Assembly (NCBI RefSeq): GCF_016097555.1
Contig: NC_054702.1
Coordinates: 69,630,695-69,694,694 of the forward strand
DNA length: 64,000 bases
Direction of reading: 5' to 3'
Source: Gigantopelta aegis
Lineage: Eukaryota; Mollusca; Gastropoda; Neomphalida; Peltospiridae
Under the pieces are notes generated by a model that searched no databases, was not told the origin of the DNA, and was given only the letters and a program-made list of their open reading frames with translations. Each line of letters starts with the position of its first letter. Within the stretch, counting starts at the first letter, position 1. A program made the position numbers and the translations under genes. Positions 23,201 through 32,500 of the stretch are shown piece after piece.

Positions 23201-25485
23201 GACCAGTGATCCATAACTGGTTCAACAAAGGCCATGGTTTGTGTTATCCTGCGTGTGGGAAGCGCAAATAAAAGATCCCTTGCTGCCTGTCGTAAAAGAG
23301 TAGCCTCCAAAAACAGTGTCAGAATGACCATATGTTTGACGTTCAACAGCCGATGATAAGATAAACAAATCAATGTGCTCCAGTGGCGTCGTTAAATAAA
23401 ACTAACTTTACTTTTTTTTTAGAACAGCTGGAAGGTTGTTTTGTTGAACGACACCACTAGAGCACATTGTTTATTAATCATAGGTTATTGGATATCAAAC
23501 ATTTGGTAATTCTGACTCGTAGTCTTCAAACGAAACCCGCTACATTTTTTCATTAGATGCAAGGTATCTTTTATATTTTTCTGCCGTTTGTTTGTTTTGC
23601 TTCACGATACCACTAGAGCATATCGATTTATTGGATGTCAAACATTTGTTAATTTTGACATATAGTCTTAGAGATAAAACCTACATTTTTCCATTAGTAG
23701 CAAGGGATTTTTTATATGCACCATCCCATAGACAGGGTAGCACACACCACGACCTTTGATATACCAGTCGTGGTGCACTGGTTAGAGCGGTCTATTTCTA
23801 TTTCTAATATCGGGGATCGATCCTAGACCGGACGCTTTACCACTAGGCTCCGTCCCGCCCTCAGAAATGATTAAAATGTGGTGAATGTAAGGAATGTTTT
23901 ATGAGCTAAAGACTAAAATATAATACTATAATAATTTCTGATAGCTGTATGCCCAGGCCATGGTGCTTGGACTACACTTTAAGAAAAACACGAAAACAAA
24001 TTAAAATGAATAAATAGACCATATCATGGAAGAATACGGGTAATGAATCTACCAGTGTTCTCAAAAAGGTATGAAATATAAACATCACGTTTACTTTGAC
24101 CGTTTTTTATTTCTCGCTCCAGTCAGTGCACCACGACTGGTACACCAAAGGCCGTGGTATGTGTTATTCTGTCTATGGGGTGGTGCATATAAAAGATCCC
24201 TTTTTGCTAATCGAAAAGAGTAGCCCATGAAGTGGCGACAGCACGTTTCCTCCCTCAATATCTGTGTGGTCCTTAACCACATGTCTGACGCCATATAACC
24301 GTAAATAAAATGTGTTGTGTGCGTCGTTAAATAAAACATTTCCTTCCTTGACCGTTTTTTTTATCATATGTTTTTTTTTTTTTTTTTTTTTTTTTTTTTG
24401 TCGTATGTTTTTTTTATTTGTCGGATGTTAGCGAATAACAATTTCTTTGCGAAGTCGTACTTTGTTTAACGTAATACTAGTGTACATTAATGTATACTTT
24501 TACGTTTACGTCGTATATTTACTTTTATGTGCGAATAACAAATTAACCGCGAAGTCTTACATGTAACCTAATTTGATGTAAACGTATACCGTAATATAAA
24601 TTTTTACGATAACAGTTAAATGTCTGTCGTATGTTTACTTTTATGTGCGAATAACAAATTAACCGCGAAGTCTTACATGCAACCTAATTTGATGTATTTT
24701 ACGTTTACGTTGACAGTTACGTCTGTCGTATGTTTACGTTTACGTGCGAACAGCACCTTATTGGAGAAGCCGTACATACAACGTCATAGTATGACGTAGA
24801 TCTGCGTTGTTGTTTTATGTCAGTATCTCAATGGGTAAATATTAAAGTCTTAGAAGTTACGAATGCGATCAGACTCATTTATGAGATGTCAGGTTTATGT
24901 GCACCGTCAGGATGCTAACGTAGATCAACTCATAGGCGTATGGGCTCCCAGTTTTGACAATAGGGGGTAGGGTGGGGGAGGGCAGGCTGGTTTTTGCCCA
25001 AATTTAACGAAAATGCCCGAATCTGGATAACAACGTTGTTTCCTATTAGCATTACTGTCAAACAGCTTATATATGGTTGCAAATGAATCACTAATAATTT
25101 TTACATGAATTACAACCAATTTTGCGAGTAGAATGATGGAAATACATAGTAAAAAGACCTCATTTGAGCACATTTTTCAAGAATATCTCACGCTTTTGCC
25201 CGAATTTGAAGATTTGCTCCAGCACTGGGGCGGGGTGGGGGTAGGGGTAGGGGGCTCCCCGTCCCGTACGCGTATGGATCAACTTCCAACGTTACACGCA
25301 GCTTTTCTTTAAATAGGTTCTGTCAGTCATTTGTCCGTTATCCGTATACGTATATGTATACGTAATGCACAATGCATATAGTGTGATCGGACACACACAC
25401 GTGTATAGGGGACGCACAAATGGATTTTACTCAACCCGTTAGCTTAGAAAGAAGATTGATGCAGGTTACGCATTATGTATTACGT

Positions 25486-25545
<60 letters not shown>

Positions 25546-27521
25546 TCTTCAAAAGAAGAAACGCAAAACCACATTGTCGTAACATTTGGAGAATTGATTT
25601 AATTATTGAATGGTGAGTCCGATAATTACCAAATGTTGCAGGATTGTTCACAATTCACTCTAGTCCATTGTGAGTAAGTGATAGGACACACCACCAAGGT
25701 CAAGGTCATCTGGAGTCAATACCGGGTGTGGCCTCCGCGTGTGTTGACAACTGCCTGGCACCGCCTGCCCATTGAAGCAACCAGAGTACGGATGACGTCC
25801 CGGGGGATGGTGGCCCACTCGGCCTGCAAGGCTGCTGCCAGCTCGGGCAGGGTCTGGGGCTGTGGTTGTCGCTGTCGGAGGCGTCGGTCCAACTCGTCCC
25901 ATAGATGCTCAATTGGGTTCAAATCCGGTGATATCGATGGCCAAGGAAGGACATTAATGTTGTTGTTCTGTAGGAAAGCCGTTGTGAGACGTGCTGTGTG
26001 AGGCCTGGCGTTGTCATGTTGGAACACTGCGTTGGCGTTGGCCATAACTGGAACGATGTGTGGCCGGAGGATCTGGTCAATGTAGCCCTGTGCATTCAGG
26101 TTGCCCTGCACGTGGACCAGGTCAGTTCTGCCAGTGTGTGAGATGGCTGCCCACACCATGACACTACCCCCGCCGAATCTGTCCACTTCCTGCACGCAGT
26201 TTGCCGCATAACGTTCACCACGACGCCTATACACGCGACATCTTCCATCATGACGTCGGAGCAGAAATCGGGACTCGTCACTGAACCACACCTGTCTCCA
26301 TCGCAGTTGAGGCCATTGTCGATGAATCTGGCACCACTGCAGTCGGAGTCGACGGTGTTGTGGTGTTAAGATGACACCTCGAACTGGACGTCTGGCACGA
26401 ATTCCTACCTCACGTAGGCGGTTCCGTACGGTCTGGTCGGATATCCTGCGCAAACCTGGTATTGCTGCGGCTGTGGAGGTGGCAGTAGTCAATCGTTCCC
26501 GAAGGTGGCGTACCCGGATGTAGCGGTCCTGCCCGGGGGTAGTGACCCGTGGTCGACCGGATCTAGGGAGGTCACGTGTTGATCCATGTTGCTGGTAACG
26601 GTCCCACAGTCTGGAGATGGTGCTTGGGGACACATGGAATGCCCTGGCAACGGCCGTTCTGGATTCGCCTGCGTCTAGTCGGCCGATGGCATTGTTTCTC
26701 TACGGTTCACTGAGACGTGGCATGTCCTGGATTGTCAACTGTCGGCCAGATACAGAGGCCAGGCAAGCGAACACCCTGCACTTTTATACTGTCGGTGTTC
26801 ATGTTGCACGTGTAGACAACGCACGTGCAGTGGTGACATGGTTTGCACGTGGCTGCGTTTTTGCGAATATTCACATTTTGGAACTTTATTGTACAGTAGC
26901 TGCGTTTTATCGAATGTAACCGTGGGAATGTGTTTGGGACATGCAATGACCTTATATTCACAAAGCATGAACCGGCAGGAAACATAAAATCGGAGTTATA
27001 ACCCATTTGTACCCTTTTGCGTTTCTTTTTTTGAAGAGTATATATTTATATATATAGATATATACACACATACACACAGTCAAATCTGTCATAAGCGGTC
27101 ACACAAGGGAGTAGATAAAAGTGGCCGCTTAAGTCTGATTACAGGTTGCCACGTATAGTGTCTTCAAAACATTTGTTGTTCTTGTTTTACCGTCTGTACT
27201 GCTAATTAACGGTTGTAACTGGAATGTATTAAATTAACCGTTCTTCTGAAGGTGTGAAGATCGGTTATTTGCTGCACATTGTCGCTGTTGTTAAAATATC
27301 TCTTTTATAGAATATACGAGTATAGTAAACATTTACTGTGGCCGCTTAATACAGGTATTGTAGCGATTTGGGATCCGATTTAGGTGGCCGCTGGCCGCGT
27401 TAGACAGGTGACCGCTTATTACAGGTACATTTACATTATAAATCGTTTGGGAGGGGAAAAAGTGGTCGCTTAAGACAGGTTTGAATATATAAATATATAT
27501 ATATATATAAACATGCGCTTA

Positions 27522-27615
<94 letters not shown>

Positions 27616-29448
27616 TAAGCGCATGTGTTTATTACAGACGATTAATATATGCGTCTTAAGGTGACGTGTATGTCCAGACCAACATGTGGGTATTGTATTT
27701 TTGCATAGCTCTTCACACTTTGTTTTAATTTAACTTTTGAACATTTATATTGATGTTGATTATCGATTTATTCATATACTAGTATTTACCTTAATTTGAA
27801 ACCCAATAGCCGATATATTTTTGGTGCTGGAGTGTCGTTAAACGTTAAGTTAAATTCCATATTCTTACCTAAATTCCATATTCTTACTATCTAAAACAAA
27901 TATAAGTTGTAGTTATAATAACTGCATGTAAGTTACATTGTAACATTTTACTGTCATATCAATGCTAATTTACAATATATTTCAAGGGTACCGTTCGGGA
28001 CCTGGAGGTTAACGCTTTAAATAGTTTAAATAATAAATGGTTAATTAATATCGAAACGCTTAGTATTTATAAGCACGTTTTGAACACATTTAAATGTATA
28101 AATACATATTTTGGTAGACATTAAAGTTTGGCAGTTAATATTATAACAACTGGGTTAATAGACAAAAACATGAAATATTCGGCGTCTTCTACTGAGGTAC
28201 ACTTAAATGTATGCCCATTTAAATCACTGGTACCCAAACGGAAACGTCTATGTAGGATATGTTTTCCTTCGGTCGCCTTCAGAGAAATAGGATGGTACAG
28301 TGAAGTCCTGATTTTAAATTTGTTATTTTAATATATTTGTTGAGGTTGAATTTCTAGTATCTATGTTAGATTAGATTAGATGTTTAACGACACCCCAGCA
28401 CGAACAATACATCGGCTATCGGGTGTCAAGCTATGGCAAATGCAATATAATCAATATAAAAATGCAAGAGTTAAATAAAAACACCGTGTAAAGAACTATG
28501 CAGATTCTAGTATCAAACGACGTACTAGTATAACAGTATTGTTCTATAAGTCTCGAGTTTTAAAATGTGTCACCGGATTAAGTTCTAACCACTGGTCCGC
28601 ATATAATACTGTTATAGTTTAGTTTGTTGCATGTCCTGGTATTAACGTTAATATAAGGGATGAATGTAGACTTTAGGTTTCACGGTAACTAATTGGATGT
28701 TGCTTATTATTTCCGATCAACTGTAACAGAAATACTTGTTAGTGTTACGCACGTACAATAATATTGCTCGTGTTAGTTGCTAATTGAAGGTCGTACGTTA
28801 TGCTAGGATAAGACTGTCAACTGTTACGACGAAAGAAAAAAATGTTTTATTTAACGACGCACTCAACACATTTTATTTACGGTTATATTGCGTCAGACAT
28901 GGTTAAGGACCACGCAGAGTTTGAGAGGAAACCCGCTGTCTCCACTACATGGGCTACTCTTTCCGATTAGCAGCAAGGGATCTTTTATTTGCGCTTCCCA
29001 CAGGCAGGATAGCACAAGCCATGGCCTTTATTGAACCAGTTATGGATCACCGGTCAGTGCAAGTGGTTTACACCTACCCATTGAGCCTTGCGGAGCACTC
29101 ACTCAGGGTTTGGAGTCGGTATCTGGATTAAAAATCCCATGCCTCGACTGGGTCCGAACCCAGTACCTACCAGCCTGTAGACCGATGGTCTAAGCACGAC
29201 GCCACCGAGGCCGGTCTGTTACGACGAAGTTGGTCACGTCGACGGTTGTGTTGTAATTTCCCCAACGGGTGCCTTCAGATTAACAACTAATTGGCTATAC
29301 GACGAGAAAATTGATTTGTAAGACCACTTAGACTAGCAAATGGACGACCGTAGAAGTCGTGAGATCGGCGATTTTGCCAACTTAGTCGTAACAGTTGGTA
29401 ATCTGACACTAGCATTATACACGCTATACACACACACAAACAAACAAA

Positions 29449-29533
<85 letters not shown>

Positions 29534-32500
29534 CGGACCGTAAGTTGTATTTAGTTCCATATAATTATCAACAAGTATATCGAATGTCATGGTTTGTACT
29601 GCCCCGACTGTGTTAAAGTATCTACAACAGAAAGTGTATTGCTATGTTGACATATGCAGCATATATATTGACATTGACGAGTTCTTTACCAAACATTAAA
29701 TCAAATGGAACAGTTTATATACTTGTGGGAACAAGAATCTGTGCACCAAATACAACGGTCTCAGACTAACTGCAAAGTTTGTAAATAAGTGAAATAATCG
29801 TCTCATAATCTTAAATGTTATGATTAGATTTTTCCCTTCATTTCCGTTGGACATACATTTGTTCAATACAGCCACATGGACGTTTTGCTTGACACTAACA
29901 TTGCCTATTTAGAAAAGACAGAAACTAAATCATAAAGTTATTCCGAATGCAAAGACTAGAACCCTTTACTAAAGTTTAGACAGACAGAGCTATGATGCCA
30001 GAGATTAGAAAGTGTGGGTGTTTTTTTGTTTTTGTTTGTTTTGTTTTGTTAAAATAATTGATAACAAAAAATCAGTAAGTATAAAATGTATTGAATACTC
30101 AGAGAAGAAACAAATGTAATAATTAATGCTAGTATAAGGCTGCCAACTGTCACGGCGAAATTGGCCAACTCGACGGTTGCGTTGTAATCTCCTCAACTCC
30201 CGATTTACAACAGATACGCTCAGATTAACAACTAAAATTGTTATAGAATCGTATACGACGAAAGTCGTGACAGCAGAAAGTTGCCAACTTTGTGCTGGCA
30301 GTGATTGTTGGTAATCTATACCTAGCATTAGTGTAATATCTGGCGATGGAAGTTCAGTGTTTGCTGAAAGAATCAGATTGTGTATATTTTTTAGCGTCTC
30401 AAGATGAACCATCTGTGTTTCTTCAGTGCATTAAACAGTTACACTTCAGAGGAAACCCGCTACATTTATTCCATTAGCAGCAAATGATCTTTTATATGAA
30501 CTTTCCCACAATTAGGATAGCACATACCACAACCTTTGATACACCAGTCAGTGAGGCACTTATTGGAACGGAGGGCGGGACATAGCCCAGTGGCAAAGAG
30601 ATTGCCTGATGCGTGGTTGATCTTGGATCGATTCCATTTGGTGGACCTATTAGGCTATTTCTGGTTCTAGCCAGTGCACCACGACTGGTATATCAAAGGC
30701 CGTGGTATGTGCTATCCTGACTGTGGGATGGTGCACGCAAAAGATCCCTTGTTATTAATGAAAACAATGTAGCGGGTTTCCTCTCTAAGATTATATGTAA
30801 AAATTACCAAATGTTTGACATCCAACAGCCGATGATTAATAAATCAGTATGCTTTAGTGGTGTCATTAAACGCAAAACACTTTAACTTTATTGTACAGGG
30901 ATAACTAAATTTATTGAGCTGGTTCGATCCTGTGACGCAAGCACCTCAAGCGAGCGCTCAACCGACTGAGATAAATCCCGCCCCTCCCCCCAGTTTAAAA
31001 TAATGCAGTTATATGTACTCGTTTACACGTTTACATCTTGATTGTTCTTCGTTGTACCATGTGTTTGTTTAGATGCGAAGGCTCCACGGGGAAAACGACC
31101 TAAGTCACAAGTGATAAAAAAGTGAGATTACCCCAACTATCGGCAATTGCCAAAAAAATACATAGCTTGGTCTCTGACTGTAATGAGATCGTATTTATCA
31201 CCCCCCCCCCCCCCCGAATTCCGCGGCAAAAATTTTAAAATTCCGCGGTAAAATTTGACATTCTGCGGTAGAATTTTATGAATTCTGCAGCAAATTCTGC
31301 AACATATAAAACTGAAAAATAACACTTATAAATTAAAACTAGATGTTCAAAATGTTACATATTTATTTGAAATTCGCGAGAGAGAAGACGATTTATGTTT
31401 TAAGCAGACGGGTGCTTCCGGAAGATTGAGTGCGAGTGCGAACAATTTTTACATGCTCATATACCACTAGAGTTTTGAGCATGTCCGTCCCGGGGCCTGT
31501 CTCTGGATAGCCAGGGGCTTGTTCCGGGACAGAAAAAAAATAAGCGGACAATTTAGAAATTTACATCCAAAAATTAAATAGTGGGCCTTTAAAATTTTGA
31601 TGCGCATCTCTAATTAATATAATTAATAAAGAAAATTCTACTCATTAAATTTGGTCACTAAATTAGATCGGGTGGGCAAAAAGAAATTGGATAAGATCGG
31701 TGACCTGACTCGGGATGGAGGTGGGTGAGGGGTATTGTTGAAAATGGGCAGAATTTTGAAAATAGCAATTAGGAGAAAGGTTAATAGAATTTAAAGAAAA
31801 AAAAAAAGTTACAAGCCAAAAATAAAAAGAATTGACTGCTCGGTCGAATATTTATATAATTTGGAGCATTTTAGGACAGTCCAAAAATAAATAAGAGAAA
31901 GAAGAGAGGATCGGACTATTTAATAATATTTTTTAAAAATTAAGTAATTTCGACATAAACTTTTGAACGTTAGGGTGCACAGCTTGTAGGGACAAGATGG
32001 GTTGCATCCCGTCAAGAAAACCCCTAGATTGACAGTCAATAGACGTTGAAGGTGTAGTGCTATGCTGAAATACAGATCTTGAGAAGCCGGATCCGTCTGA
32101 ACGAGAGAGAGAATCAGACTAGGGTATAGTCCAGTCATCATGGGTTGGTATAGTGGTGCGGACAGGCCCGACTCCGGAGGATACGAGATGGTATCACAAT
32201 AAAACAAAGTAAAGTCAAGAAAAGAGTAGTAGGGGCCGACCCCGCTTCCTATTTCTTCTTAGAGTGGGGCGGTCAATCTTCCAGTGCTGTCAGGACAGGC
32301 TCGGACATGTAGAGACTAAACGCGAACCATGGCGTTCTGCAGAATGGCTGTCATACGAGTCACGAAAAAAAAAAGTCAACATAGTCAGGCGGAGAAATGA
32401 CGTGGAGGCGAGGAATCTCGCTAAAAAATAATCGGAAGATTGAATCATTAAAACTTGAAAAAGAATCGGAAGACTGAATCATTAAAACTTGAAATGGAAA

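Noticed and set aside
25678..26001. Plus-strand open frames over the Tc1 element
   Set aside because: Antisense shadows of the transposase.
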